This document shows, in pieces, positions 29,337 to 37,947 of a stretch of 64,000 nucleotides of DNA. This DNA comes from Roseovarius nanhaiticus (GTDB lineage: Bacteria > Pseudomonadota > Alphaproteobacteria > Rhodobacterales > Rhodobacteraceae): NCBI RefSeq assembly GCF_900156535.1, contig NZ_FTNV01000001.1, positions 1,736,001-1,800,000 on the forward strand, read 5' to 3'. The position numbers were made by a program, and so were the translations under genes. The number at the start of each line of letters is the position of its first letter. Position 1 is the first letter of the stretch. Below the pieces are notes generated by a model. It saw only the letters and a program-made list of their open reading frames with translations, was not told the origin of the DNA and searched no databases.

Positions 29337-31352
29337 TTACAGCAGCGATTTCACCTTCTCGGCGACTGCCTCGGCGGTGATGCCGAACTTCTCATAGAGC
29401 ACGTCGGCAGGGGCGGACGCGCCGAAGCTGTCCATGCCGACAAAGCCCGACTTCGCCGCGCGGCCACGCTCGCCGCTCAGCCACTTGTCCCAACCCTGAC
29501 TGACCGCCGCCTCGACAGCAACGCGCACGGGGCCAGCGGGCAGAACGCGCTTGCGCACCGCCTCGTCCTGCGCCTCGAAGAGCTCCATGCAGGGCATGGA
29601 GACCACGCGCGTGCCGATCCCCTCGGCCTGCAGTATTTCGCGCGCCTTCATCGCGATCTCGACTTCCGAGCCGGTCGCCATGATGATCGCCTGACGCTTG
29701 CCCTCGGCGTCGGCCAGGACATAGGCGCCCTGCGCGGTGAGGTTCTTTATCTTGTGCTCAAGACGCAGTGTCGGCACGTTTTGGCGCGTCAGCGACAGGA
29801 CCGATGGCGTCTCTTTCGACGTCAGCGCCAGCTCCCACGCCTCGGCGGTCTCGACGGTATCGCAAGGGCGGAAAACCCATGTGTTGGGCGTCGCGCGGCT
29901 GATCGCCAGATGCTCGACCGGCTGATGGGTCGGGCCGTCCTCACCCAGGCCGATGCTGTCATGGGTCATGACAAACACGGTCGGGATCCGCATCAGGGCG
30001 GCAAGGCGCATCGCGGGTCGGGCGTAATCGGTAAAGCACATGAACGTGCCCCCATAGGGGCGGATGCCGCCATGCAGCGCCATGCCGTTCATCGCGGCGG
30101 CCATGCCATGCTCGCGGATGCCCCAATAGACGTAGCGGCCCTTGCGGTTATCCGTGTCGAAGACGCCCAGATCGCCTGTCTTGGTATTGTTCGAGCCGGT
30201 GAGGTCCGCCGAGCCGCCGACAGTCTCGGGCATGATCGGGTTGACCACTTCCAGCACCATTTCGCTGGATTTGCGGGTGGCCACCTTGGGCGCCTCTTCG
30301 CTGATCTGCTTTTTCAGCGCCTTGATACGGGCGCTCAGCGTTTTGGGTGCCTCGAAATTGAGCGCACGGGTAAATTCCTTCTGGCGACGCTCGGATGCGG
30401 CAGAGAAACGCTCGGCCCAGGCCTGACGCTCGGGCGCGCCGCGCGCGCCGATGGCCTCCCACGCCTTTTTCACATCGCCCGGCACCTCGAACGGCCCGGT
30501 GGTCCAGCCATAGGCGGCCTTGGCCGCGGCCATCTGCGCCTCGTCCGTCAGCGCGCCATGGCCTTTCGACGTGTCCTGCGCCGCATGCCCCAGCGCGATA
30601 TGCGTCTTGCACGCGATCATGCTGGGCTTTTTCGATGTCTTGGCCTTGGTGATGGCCGCGTCAATCTCGGCGGGGTCGTGCCCGTCCACCTCGATAACCT
30701 GCCAGTTCGCGGCGCGGAATCGTTTGACCTGATCGGTGCGGTCCGACAGCGACACCTTGCCATCGATGGTGATGTCGTTGTTGTCCCAAAAGACGATCAG
30801 TTTGCCGAGGCTGTGGCGCCCGGCCAGCGTGATCGCCTCCTGGCTGATGCCCTCCATCAGGCAACCGTCACCGGCGATGACATAAGTGTGGTGATCGACC
30901 AGCTTGCGGCCATGGCGTGCGCGCAGGATCTCTTCGGCCATGGCGAAGCCGACCGAATTGGCAATGCCCTGGCCCAGCGGGCCTGTCGTTGTCTCGATCC
31001 CCTTGGCATGGCCGTATTCGGGATGGCCCGCCGTGATCGCGCCCCATTGGCGGAAATTCTTGACCTGCTCCAGCGTCATGTCCTCGTAGCCGGTGAGGTG
31101 CAGCAGCGCATAAAGCAGCATCGAGCCGTGGCCCGCGCTGAGAATGAACCGGTCACGATCCGGCCAATCGGGGTTGGACGCGTCGAATTTCAGGTGTTTT
31201 TCGAAAAGGACAGTGGCGACATCGGCCATGCCCATCGGCATTCCCGAATGGCCTGAATTGGCGGCGTGGACGGCGTCCAGCGTCAGCGCGCGGATGGCGG
31301 TCGCTTTGGACCAGTGATCGGGATTGGCTTGGGCAAGGGCATTTAGGTCCAC
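29337..31352 (-). CDS. tkt: Transketolase
   Basis: Encodes 671 residues. It transfers two-carbon units in the pentose phosphate and Calvin pathways using thiamine diphosphate. Conserved features: [31 protein letters not shown], the ThDP motif [13 protein letters not shown]...NNDITIDG, the pyrimidine-domain Glu region [15 protein letters not shown], and [20 protein letters not shown]. Length and ends are normal. It is divergent from the coiled-coil/zapA pair. Confidence 0.98.
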   Translation of the reverse strand: MDLNALAQANPDHWSKATAIRALTLDAVHAANSGHSGMPMGMADVATVLFEKHLKFDASNPDWPDRDRFILSAGHGSMLLYALLHLTGYEDMTLEQVKNFRQWGAITAGHPEYGHAKGIETTTGPLGQGIANSVGFAMAEEILRARHGRKLVDHHTYVIAGDGCLMEGISQEAITLAGRHSLGKLIVFWDNNDITIDGKVSLSDRTDQVKRFRAANWQVIEVDGHDPAEIDAAITKAKTSKKPSMIACKTHIALGHAAQDTSKGHGALTDEAQMAAAKAAYGWTTGPFEVPGDVKKAWEAIGARGAPERQAWAERFSAASERRQKEFTRALNFEAPKTLSARIKALKKQISEEAPKVATRKSSEMVLEVVNPIMPETVGGSADLTGSNNTKTGDLGVFDTDNRKGRYVYWGIREHGMAAAMNGMALHGGIRPYGGTFMCFTDYARPAMRLAALMRIPTVFVMTHDSIGLGEDGPTHQPVEHLAISRATPNTWVFRPCDTVETAEAWELALTSKETPSVLSLTRQNVPTLRLEHKIKNLTAQGAYVLADAEGKRQAIIMATGSEVEIAMKAREILQAEGIGTRVVSMPCMELFEAQDEAVRKRVLPAGPVRVAVEAAVSQGWDKWLSGERGRAAKSGFVGMDSFGASAPADVLYEKFGITAEAVAEKVKSLL

Positions 31353-31585
31353 GGGCGCGGTATCCTTGTGAGAAAGGGGCGATATGGCGCCTCAATACCA
31401 GCGTGGCCCCGAAGTTCAAGCTTGCCATGCGCCCGCTGCGCCATGCCCCGCCGCACCGGCGCAAGGGGGGAAGCCTTTTTGCCAACCATTCGCTAGACTT
31501 GCCTCAAGAGCGCCCTTTTGCGATTCGGCACTGATATGCCTGGCAGGGGAGCGAGGGGCATAAAGACAGGAAGGATTTTCACGCG

Positions 31586-32122
31586 ATGAGCGATATCGAC
31601 GCGATGCAAAGCCGGATCATGGCCGCGCTGGACCGGATCGGGCAGGGGCTGGACGGGATGGGCGGCAATGGTGCCGAGCCGCAGGATGAAGACAAGCTGG
31701 CTAAGCTGACGCAACAGGTCGAGGACGAAAAACTGGCGAATGCCCAGCTGGAAGAGCGGGTCAAACAGCTAAGCGCCCGCGCCCGCGAGGCCGAGGCAAA
31801 GCTGGCCGATCTGGAGGCCGCCGGGCGTGCCAGCAAGGCCGAGGAAGACACCCGCACCAAGATGCTGCGCAAGGTCGAAGGCGACTTGCAATCGCTGCGC
31901 CATGCCAACCAGCAGCTGCGCGACAACAACGCCAAGCTGCGCGAAGCCAATGCGAAGGGCGTGGCCGAACCGCATCTGATCAACAAGGCGATGATGGCCG
32001 AACTGGACGGCCTGCGCGCCAGCCGCGCTGCGGACCGCACCGAAATGGACGCCATTCTGGGCGAGCTGGCCCGGATCGGTGACGCCGCCGGCGCGGATGG
32101 ACAAGGCAAGGAGGACGCATGA
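31586..32122 (+). CDS. Coiled-coil protein upstream of zapA
   Basis: Encodes 178 residues. Residues about 38-130 are an uninterrupted Glu/Lys/Arg/Ala/Leu coiled coil (DEDKLAKLTQQVEDEKLANAQLEERV...LRHANQQLRDNNAKLREAN); no membrane segment or known domain is seen. The stop overlaps the zapA start by 4 bp (ATGA), so the two are translated together. A structural or adaptor role in division, with ZapA, is inferred from this coupling. Confidence 0.82.
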   Translation: MSDIDAMQSRIMAALDRIGQGLDGMGGNGAEPQDEDKLAKLTQQVEDEKLANAQLEERVKQLSARAREAEAKLADLEAAGRASKAEEDTRTKMLRKVEGDLQSLRHANQQLRDNNAKLREANAKGVAEPHLINKAMMAELDGLRASRAADRTEMDAILGELARIGDAAGADGQGKEDA

Positions 32123-32517
32123 TGCCCGAAGTCGATATTGAAATCGGTGGCCGCACGTTCCAGGTGTCCTGCCAGGAGGGCGAGGAGCATTTCCTGCATT
32201 CCGCCGCCAAGATGCTGGACGACGAGGCCTCGGTTCTCGCAGCCCAGATCGGGCGCATTCCCGAGGCGCGGATGCTGCTCATGGCGGGTCTCATGCTGGC
32301 CGATAAAACGGCGGGTCTGCAGGACAAGCTATCAGAGGTGACCGACCTTTTGGCCGAGCGCGACGCCGAACTGGCGGGCCTGCGCGATGCGCCCGCGCCC
32401 GCGCCCGAGCGCGTCGAGGTGCCGGTGGTTCCTGCATCCGTTACCGATACGCTGGCCGAGATTGCAGCGCGCGCCGAGGCTTTGGCCGAAACCGTCGATG
32501 GTCGCAAAGCGGGCTGA
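32119..32517 (+). CDS. zapA: Cell division protein ZapA
   Basis: Encodes 132 residues. ZapA binds and bundles FtsZ filaments. The ZapA domain is at about 1-95: VDIEIGGRTFQVSCQEGEEHFLHSAAKMLD, then RMLLMAGLMLADKTAGLQDKL. The C-terminus is a predicted coiled coil. It begins inside the stop of the upstream coiled-coil gene. A 9-bp hairpin lies 27 bp after the stop. Confidence 0.9.
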   Translation: MMPEVDIEIGGRTFQVSCQEGEEHFLHSAAKMLDDEASVLAAQIGRIPEARMLLMAGLMLADKTAGLQDKLSEVTDLLAERDAELAGLRDAPAPAPERVEVPVVPASVTDTLAEIAARAEALAETVDGRKAG

Positions 32518-32544
32518 CGGCCGTGTCGACCAGGAATGACGGGG

Positions 32545-32567
32545 CAGGGCGGCCAGGTGCCGCCCTG
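32545..32567 (+). terminator. Hairpin after zapA
   Basis: A 9-bp perfect GC stem (32545-32553 and 32559-32567) with loop CAGGT. The following GATGCGTTT is only weakly T rich, so this is a possible rather than a strong terminator. Confidence 0.45.
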
Positions 32568-32583
32568 ATGCGTTTCAATTGCA

Positions 32584-32598
32584 GAACATAGGCCGAAC
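32584..32598 (-). promoter_or_regulatory. LexA (SOS) box upstream of uvrD
   Basis: An exact GAAC-N7-GAAC repeat (32584-32587 and 32595-32598), which is GTTC-N7-GTTC on the other strand. It lies 41 bp upstream of the helicase start. Confidence 0.75.
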
Positions 32599-32639
32599 AT
32601 CACTTTAACTTGGGCGCGATGCGCGCTAGATTGGATCGC

Positions 32640-35024
32640 ATGAACAGCTTTGACGAATCCGATGCCTTCGAGGGCGCGTCCCTATCCTCGCGCGCGATGG
32701 CTGCCCGCCCGCAGCCCTATCTGGACGGGCTGAACCCCGAACAACGCCTCGCGGTCGAGACGATGGACGGCCCGGTCCTGATGTTGGCTGGGGCAGGCAC
32801 GGGCAAGACCAAGGCGCTGACGACGCGCATCGTGCATCTTCTGAACACCGGGCGCGCGCGCCCGAACGAGGTGTTGGCCGTCACCTTCACCAACAAGGCC
32901 GCGCGCGAGATGAAGACCCGCGTCGGCACGCTGTTGGGCCAACAGGTTGAGGGTATGCCGTGGCTGGGCACATTTCACGCGATCTGCGTCAAGCTGCTCC
33001 GCCGCCATGCGGAACTCATCGGCATTCCGGGGACGGACCTGACGCTGAATTCCAATTTCACCATTCTCGACACCGACGATCAGCTGCGCCTGCTCAAGCA
33101 ACTGGTGCAAGCCGCCGGCATCGACGACAAGCGCTGGCCCGCCCGCCAGCTGGCCGGCGTTATCGACCATTGGAAAAACCGCGCCTGGACGCCCGACAAG
33201 GTGCCCGCCGCCGAGGCGGGCGCCTATAACGGCAAGGCGGGCGCGCTCTACAAACAGTACCAGCGCCGCCTGATCGAGTTGAACGCGGTCGATTTCGGCG
33301 ATCTGCTCCTGCATGTCGTCACGATCTTTCAGACGCATGACGACATTCTTCAGCAGTATCAGCGCTGGTTCAAATACATCCTTGTGGACGAATATCAGGA
33401 CACGAACGTCGCGCAGTATCTGTGGCTGCGCCTTCTGGCGGGCGGGCACAAGAATATCTGCTGCGTCGGCGACGATGACCAGTCGATCTATGGCTGGCGC
33501 GGCGCCGAGGTGGGCAATATCCTGCGGTTCGAAAAGGATTTTCCCGGCGCCCATGTCGTCCGGCTCGAGCAGAATTATCGCTCGACGCCCCATATCCTCG
33601 CCGCCGCATCGGGCGTGATCGCCGGCAATGAGGGGCGCCTCGGCAAGGAGCTTTGGACCGAGGCTCAGGAGGGCGAGAAGGTCCGCCTCATCGGCCATTG
33701 GGATGGCGAGGAAGAGGCCCGCTGGATCGGCGAGGAGATCGAGGCGATGCAGCGCGGCACGCGCGGTCAGCGGCCCCATGGCCTCGACGATATGGCCATC
33801 CTCGTGCGCGCTTCGCACCAGATGCGCGCCTTCGAGGACCGGTTCCTGACCATCGGTCTGCCCTACCGCGTCATCGGCGGCCCGCGCTTTTACGAGCGGA
33901 TGGAGATCCGCGATGCGATGGCCTATTTCCGCTGCGTGACCTCGCCCTCGGACGATCTGGCATTCGAGCGGATCGTGAACACGCCCAAGCGCGGCCTTGG
34001 CGACAAGGCGCAGCAGAAGATGCAGGTGACTGCGCGCCAGAACGGCGTGCCGTTGATCGAAGGCGCCCGCCTTCTGCTCGAGGACAAGGGCCTGACCGGC
34101 AAAGGCGCGCGCGAGTTGCAGGTGCTGCTCGACGGCCTCGCCCGCTGGGGCCGGATGGCGGGCGACAAATCCATCAGCCATATCGAACTGGCCGAGATCA
34201 TCCTGGATGAGAGCGGCTACACCGAGATGTGGCAAAACGACAAGACGCCCGAGGCGCCGGGCCGACTGGAAAACCTCAAGGAACTCGTCAAGGCGCTGGA
34301 AAACTTCGAGAACCTCACGGGCTTTCTCGAACATGTCAGCCTGATCATGGATAACGAGAGCGAAGAGAGCGGCGAGAAGGTCAGCATCATGACCCTCCAC
34401 GCGGCCAAGGGCCTCGAATTTCCCGCCGTGTTCCTTCCCGGTTGGGAGGATGGCCTCTTCCCGTCGCAGCGCTCGATGGACGAGTCCGGCCTCAAGGGTG
34501 TCGAGGAAGAGCGCCGCCTGGCCTATGTCGGCATCACCCGGGCCGAGGAAATCTGCACGATTTCCTTCGCGGGCAACCGCCGCGTCTTCGGCCAGTGGCA
34601 ATCCTCGCTCCCCTCGCGCTTCATCGACGAGTTGCCCGAGGATCACGTGGATGTGCTGACCCCGCCTGGCCTCTATGGCGGCGGCTACGGCGCGGCGGGC
34701 ATGGCAGGCTCGATGGGCGGCGTACAAAACAGCATCGACGCGCGCGTGCAGGAGGCGAATGTCTACAACTCGCCCGGCTGGAAGCGGATGCAGGCCCGCG
34801 CTGGCAACCGCCCGACATCCCAGCCGCGCGAATCGACATCGCCGGTGATCGACATGGCCGCCGCCTCGTCGCATACGGTGGGTGAGAGGGTCTTTCATCA
34901 GAAGTTCGGCTATGGCGAGATCGTCGGCCTCGAGGGCGACAAGCTGGAAATCGCCTTCGACAAGGCCGGCACAAAAAAGGTCGTCGCCCGCTTCGTCACC
35001 AGCCCCGATGACGTGCCCTTCTAG
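32640..35024 (+). CDS. uvrD: UvrD/PcrA-type DNA helicase II
   Basis: Encodes 794 residues. This SF1A 3'-5' helicase acts in excision repair and fork clearance. Motifs in order: Q motif LNPEQRLAVE, Walker A AGAGTGKT (51-58), FTNKAAREM, GTFHAICV, Walker B VDEYQDTN, GDDDQSIYGWRGA, LEQNYRST, TLHAAKGLEFPAVF, and VGITRAEE. The C-terminus has the tudor-like HQKFGYGEIVGLEGDKLEIAF segment that contacts RNA polymerase in PcrA/UvrD. The start at 32640 keeps a short acidic N-terminus; ATG 32697 is possible. A LexA box is directly upstream. Confidence 0.96.
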   Translation: MNSFDESDAFEGASLSSRAMAARPQPYLDGLNPEQRLAVETMDGPVLMLAGAGTGKTKALTTRIVHLLNTGRARPNEVLAVTFTNKAAREMKTRVGTLLGQQVEGMPWLGTFHAICVKLLRRHAELIGIPGTDLTLNSNFTILDTDDQLRLLKQLVQAAGIDDKRWPARQLAGVIDHWKNRAWTPDKVPAAEAGAYNGKAGALYKQYQRRLIELNAVDFGDLLLHVVTIFQTHDDILQQYQRWFKYILVDEYQDTNVAQYLWLRLLAGGHKNICCVGDDDQSIYGWRGAEVGNILRFEKDFPGAHVVRLEQNYRSTPHILAAASGVIAGNEGRLGKELWTEAQEGEKVRLIGHWDGEEEARWIGEEIEAMQRGTRGQRPHGLDDMAILVRASHQMRAFEDRFLTIGLPYRVIGGPRFYERMEIRDAMAYFRCVTSPSDDLAFERIVNTPKRGLGDKAQQKMQVTARQNGVPLIEGARLLLEDKGLTGKGARELQVLLDGLARWGRMAGDKSISHIELAEIILDESGYTEMWQNDKTPEAPGRLENLKELVKALENFENLTGFLEHVSLIMDNESEESGEKVSIMTLHAAKGLEFPAVFLPGWEDGLFPSQRSMDESGLKGVEEERRLAYVGITRAEEICTISFAGNRRVFGQWQSSLPSRFIDELPEDHVDVLTPPGLYGGGYGAAGMAGSMGGVQNSIDARVQEANVYNSPGWKRMQARAGNRPTSQPRESTSPVIDMAAASSHTVGERVFHQKFGYGEIVGLEGDKLEIAFDKAGTKKVVARFVTSPDDVPF

Positions 35025-35036
35025 CACCACACCCCG

Positions 35037-35066
35037 TTTCTTCTTGCCAAAAATATCCCCGCCGGA
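35037..35066 (-). repeat. Short interspersed gene-end repeat, copy 1
   Basis: On the minus strand it reads GGGGATATTTTTGGCAAG followed by AAGAA. It matches the other three gene-end copies in this window in layout (a TATTT or AGTTTT block, then CAAGA and GAA). It sits 13 bp after uvrD. Confidence 0.55.
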
Positions 35067-35130
35067 GGCTCAAATTTCTTTTGGCGGCAAGCCCGCCCAT
35101 AAGGCGTTGCCCGACGCCATTAAATCCGTC

Positions 35131-35340
35131 ACAGTAAACCTCCAGGGTGCCGCGCAATCCGCGCGGAGAATTGGGAAGCCGGTGAAAATCCGGGACTGCC
35201 CCCGCAACGGTAAGGGTGGGTGAGACGGTACGAAGCCACTGGGCAAGTCGCCCGGGAAGGATACCCGATCACGAAGCGCAGCGGCCACGGCCGCATCCCG
35301 GCGCTTCAGCCCCCCAGAGTCCGGAAACCAGCCTTGGGAT
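35131..35340 (+). ncRNA. Cobalamin (B12) riboswitch
   Basis: The conserved core is visible in order: GGGAAGCCGGTGAAAATCC, then ACTGCCCCCGCAACGGTAAG, a variable region with GAAGCCACTGGGCAAG, and the B12 box GAGTCCGGAAACCAGCC at 35317-35333. This is the adenosylcobalamin-binding aptamer. Known examples repress transporter, synthesis or B12-independent isozyme genes when cobalamin is plentiful. Here the only gene downstream on this strand is the 91-residue ORF starting 130 nt later. No clear terminator was found in the expression platform, so control may be at translation. Confidence 0.93.
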
Positions 35341-35469
35341 GATGACGCCAAACCGCGTGGGGCGGTCGGGGCGCTGTTTCCGGGGTGTGCATCAATGCCC
35401 TCGCTTGCAGCCTCTCCGCCAGTCCTGCGCCCCAGATGGTCCGGGGTTGGGCCAAGGAGACGACACGAA

Positions 35470-35745
35470 ATGACAGTGACACAGATCCTCAAGGGGCTGG
35501 ACCGCATGGATGCGGTCGGCGCCGATGCCGATGCGGCGGCGCGCATGGGTTTCCTAGAATGGGCCTTTGCCCTGCCGGGTGCAGCCACGCCAGAAGCGGC
35601 GCGCGCGGCGCTCGACACTGCGTTGGACATATCCCCGCGCGAGGCGCAAAGCCCCGCCGCGCGCGCCTTCGTCGCCTTTCTCAGCGAGGCGACCTTGCAC
35701 GTCCCACCGCCCGCGCGGCGCGGGCGGGCTGCCAGGCTTCACTGA
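35470..35745 (+). CDS. Unrecognised 91-residue protein under a B12 riboswitch
   Basis: Starts MTVTQILKGLDRMDAVGAD at an ATG preceded by AAGGAGACGACACGAA. Ala-rich and mainly helical; no signal peptide, membrane helix, cysteine or metal motif. The C-terminus is Pro/Arg rich (PPPARRGRAARLH). No family recognised. The clean ribosome site and position 130 nt after the aptamer support it as the riboswitch target. Its last 7 bp overlap the 3' end of znuB on the other strand. It could instead be a spurious frame left after loss of the original target. Confidence 0.6.
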   Translation: MTVTQILKGLDRMDAVGADADAAARMGFLEWAFALPGAATPEAARAALDTALDISPREAQSPAARAFVAFLSEATLHVPPPARRGRAARLH

Positions 35746-36545
35746 CTGCGCAAGCGCGCCCTGACGCCCGCGTACACGCTCGAAGCGGCAAAGAGGATTG
35801 CGCTCGCGCAGACGATTGTCGGCCCCGTGGGGGTATCGAGCGCATATGACGCGCGCAGCCCCGCCCATGCGGCCCCAACGGCAAGGGCGGCCGCGATCAT
35901 GGCCATCGCTTCGGGCGTGCGCGCGAAGGGGCGCGCGGAGGCCGCGGGGATAATCAGGAGTGCGGTGATCAAAAGCGCGCCGATCACCTTGATCGCGACC
36001 GCGACCACGACGGCGAGGGCGATGGTCAGGATTAGCTCCTCCCGCTTCGGGTCGATCCCGTCCGCGCGCGCAAGGTCGGGATCGAGCGTCGCGGTCAAGA
36101 GCGCGGTCCAGCGCCAGGCAACCAGCGCCAGGACCAGCGCAGCGCCGCCCCAGATGATGCCCAGATCCCCGCGCGAGACCGACAGGATGTCGCCAAAGAG
36201 GAACGCCATCACATCGACCCGTACGCCTTGCAGGAACGACACGCCCACAAGGCCGAAGGCGAGGGCGGAATGCGCCAGAACTCCCAGAACCGTGTCCGCG
36301 CCGCGTCCGCGCCCGACCAGTGCCGTCACCAGCGTTGCCATGCACAGCGCGACCACGAGAGCGCCCGCGAAAATGGGCAGGTTCAGCGCCAGTGACAGGG
36401 CGATGCCGAGGATCGCCGCATGCGCCGTTGCGTCGCCGAAATAGGCCATGCGGCGCCAGACGACGAAGCAGCCCAGTGGCGCCGCCGCCAGCGCCGTGCC
36501 GATCCCTGCCAACGCCGCGCGGGTCATGAAATCGTCCAGCATCAT
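35739..36545 (-). CDS. znuB: Zinc ABC transporter permease ZnuB
   Basis: Encodes 268 residues with about eight transmembrane helices and the ABC-3 permease pattern: VWRRMAYFGDATAHAAILGIAL, SFLQGVRVDVMAFLFGDIL and IKVIGALLITALLIIPAASAR. It forms the inner-membrane channel for zinc with ZnuC and ZnuA. The start overlaps the end of znuC by 4 bp. Part of zur-znuC-znuB on the minus strand. Confidence 0.94.
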   Translation of the reverse strand: MMLDDFMTRAALAGIGTALAAAPLGCFVVWRRMAYFGDATAHAAILGIALSLALNLPIFAGALVVALCMATLVTALVGRGRGADTVLGVLAHSALAFGLVGVSFLQGVRVDVMAFLFGDILSVSRGDLGIIWGGAALVLALVAWRWTALLTATLDPDLARADGIDPKREELILTIALAVVVAVAIKVIGALLITALLIIPAASARPFARTPEAMAMIAAALAVGAAWAGLRASYALDTPTGPTIVCASAILFAASSVYAGVRARLRSQ

Positions 36546-37336
36546 GCGTCTGCCTTGTTGTCTGCGGTGTTTCGGGCCTGGCTCTGGGGTGTTTGCGCTT
36601 GTCCGTGCCCGCAGTCCTCGCCATGCACATGGTCGTGGTGATGCTGGTAGAGGGCCAGCGCGCCTTGCGTACCCTCGCCAAAGAGCGCGCGATACACCGG
36701 GGCGTCGGCCACCACCTGCGGCGTGCCCTCGCAGCAGATATGCCCGTTGAGGCAGATCACGCGGTCCGATGCGCTCATCACGACATGCAGATCGTGGCTG
36801 ACCATCAGGACGGCACAGCCCGTTTCGCGGCGCATGTCTTCGATCCTGCGATAAAAGGCGGCGGCGCCCGGCTGATCAAGGCCAGCGGCGCCTTCGTCCA
36901 GCATCAAGAGGTCCGGCTTGCTGAGTAGCGCCCGCGCCAGCAGCACGCGCTGAAACTGGCCACCCGACAGGTCCGCCATGGCCTGGTCGCCAATATCCGG
37001 CACACCCGCCCGCTCCAGCGCGGCACGCGCCTCGGATTTTGGAACGCGCCGCGGCAGGGACAAAAAGCGCGCAACCGTGATCGGCAGCCCGGCATCCAGC
37101 ACCAGACGCTGCGGCACATAGCCAAGGCGCAGGCCGGCGCGCCGGGTGATGTGCCCCGCGGCGGGCCGGACACCGCCCAGAAGTGCGCGCAGAAAGGTCG
37201 ATTTGCCCGACCCGTTTGGGCCGACGATGGTCACGATCTCGCCCGGCGCGATCGAGAAATCGACCCGGTCGAGCACGGGCGCGCCGCCGTAGCGCACGCT
37301 CAGCCCCTTTGTCTGGATCAGCGGTGCCGCGCTCAT
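36542..37336 (-). CDS. znuC: Zinc ABC transporter ATPase ZnuC
   Basis: Encodes 264 residues. Walker A GPNGSGKST (39-47), signature LSGGQFQR, Walker B LLMLDEG and switch His in MVSHDLH are present. The C-terminus has a His-rich tail (YQHHHDHVHGEDCGHG) typical of ZnuC that may sense or hold zinc. The start overlaps the end of zur by 4 bp; the frame is open further upstream, but that part belongs to the zur region in another frame. Confidence 0.95.
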   Translation of the reverse strand: MSAAPLIQTKGLSVRYGGAPVLDRVDFSIAPGEIVTIVGPNGSGKSTFLRALLGGVRPAAGHITRRAGLRLGYVPQRLVLDAGLPITVARFLSLPRRVPKSEARAALERAGVPDIGDQAMADLSGGQFQRVLLARALLSKPDLLMLDEGAAGLDQPGAAAFYRRIEDMRRETGCAVLMVSHDLHVVMSASDRVICLNGHICCEGTPQVVADAPVYRALFGEGTQGALALYQHHHDHVHGEDCGHGQAQTPQSQARNTADNKADA

Positions 37337-37818
37337 GCCCCGGCTCCTTCGGCATGGCACCCGGGGCAGAGACCGACCGCCTCGCGCACCGTGCCCTCGA
37401 TGACGAAGCCTGCATCGGCTGCGGCACGGCCCAGTTGGCCGGCCTGCGGGTCTGCCTCGGCCTCGACCACGCGCTTGCACACGCGGCAGATCAGGAAGGC
37501 GGGCGCGTGGGTCTGGCCGGCATGCATGCAGGCGACAAAGGCATTCAGCCGCTCGATACGGTGGGCCAGGCCCTGCGTGACCAGAAAGTCGAGCGCACGG
37601 TAGGCGACAGGGGGCTGCGCGCCCAGCCCCTCGCTGCGCAGGATTTCGAGGATGTCGTAGGCGCCCATGGCGCGGTGCTCGCTCAGCAGGATTTGTAGAA
37701 CCCTGCGCCGGATGGTGGTGAACTGCACGCCGCGCTCGGCGCAATGCCGCTCGGCCATGGCCATCCCGTCCGCGATGCATCCTGCGTGGTCGTGGCTGAT
37801 GAAAGGGTCGATGGCCAT
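37333..37818 (-). CDS. zur: Zinc uptake regulator Zur (Fur family)
   Basis: Encodes 161 residues. An N-terminal winged helix (FTTIRRRVLQILLSEHRAMGAYDILEIL, PPVAYRALDFLVTQGLAHRIE) is followed by a dimerisation domain with two CxxC pairs (CRVC and CPGC) for the structural zinc, and H-A-G-Q-T-H as a further metal site. With zinc bound it should repress the zinc uptake genes. It is the first gene of zur-znuC-znuB and is divergent from znuA. Confidence 0.93.
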   Translation of the reverse strand: MAIDPFISHDHAGCIADGMAMAERHCAERGVQFTTIRRRVLQILLSEHRAMGAYDILEILRSEGLGAQPPVAYRALDFLVTQGLAHRIERLNAFVACMHAGQTHAPAFLICRVCKRVVEAEADPQAGQLGRAAADAGFVIEGTVREAVGLCPGCHAEGAGA

Positions 37819-37889
37819 GGGCTGTCCTCAGGGCTGGGTGCGCGAAGATCCGCACGCGGGGGCCACACTCTGATGCGAAGGTGCTTGAT

Positions 37890-37906
37890 ATGTTATACTA
37901 TAGCGT
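37890..37906. promoter_or_regulatory. Candidate Zur box between zur and znuA
   Basis: The dyad ATGTTATA-C-TATAGCGT has 6 of 8 arm positions paired and matches the TGTTATA-type core of Zur operators. It lies in the 129-bp divergent spacer, so one box could serve both operons. Confidence 0.6.
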
Positions 37907-37947
37907 TTATCGCTGCGTGGAGTGTTACATAGTTACATAAGGCGACC

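Noticed and set aside
32682..35030. 782-codon open frame on the minus strand opposite uvrD
   Set aside because: It mirrors a real gene with all helicase motifs. Long antisense frames are expected at this GC content because stop codons are rare, and its product is low-complexity with no family features.
35395..35469. Extended N-terminus of the ORF after the B12 riboswitch (start at 35395)
   Set aside because: The extra 25 codons have no ribosome site, while AAGGAG lies directly before the ATG at 35470.
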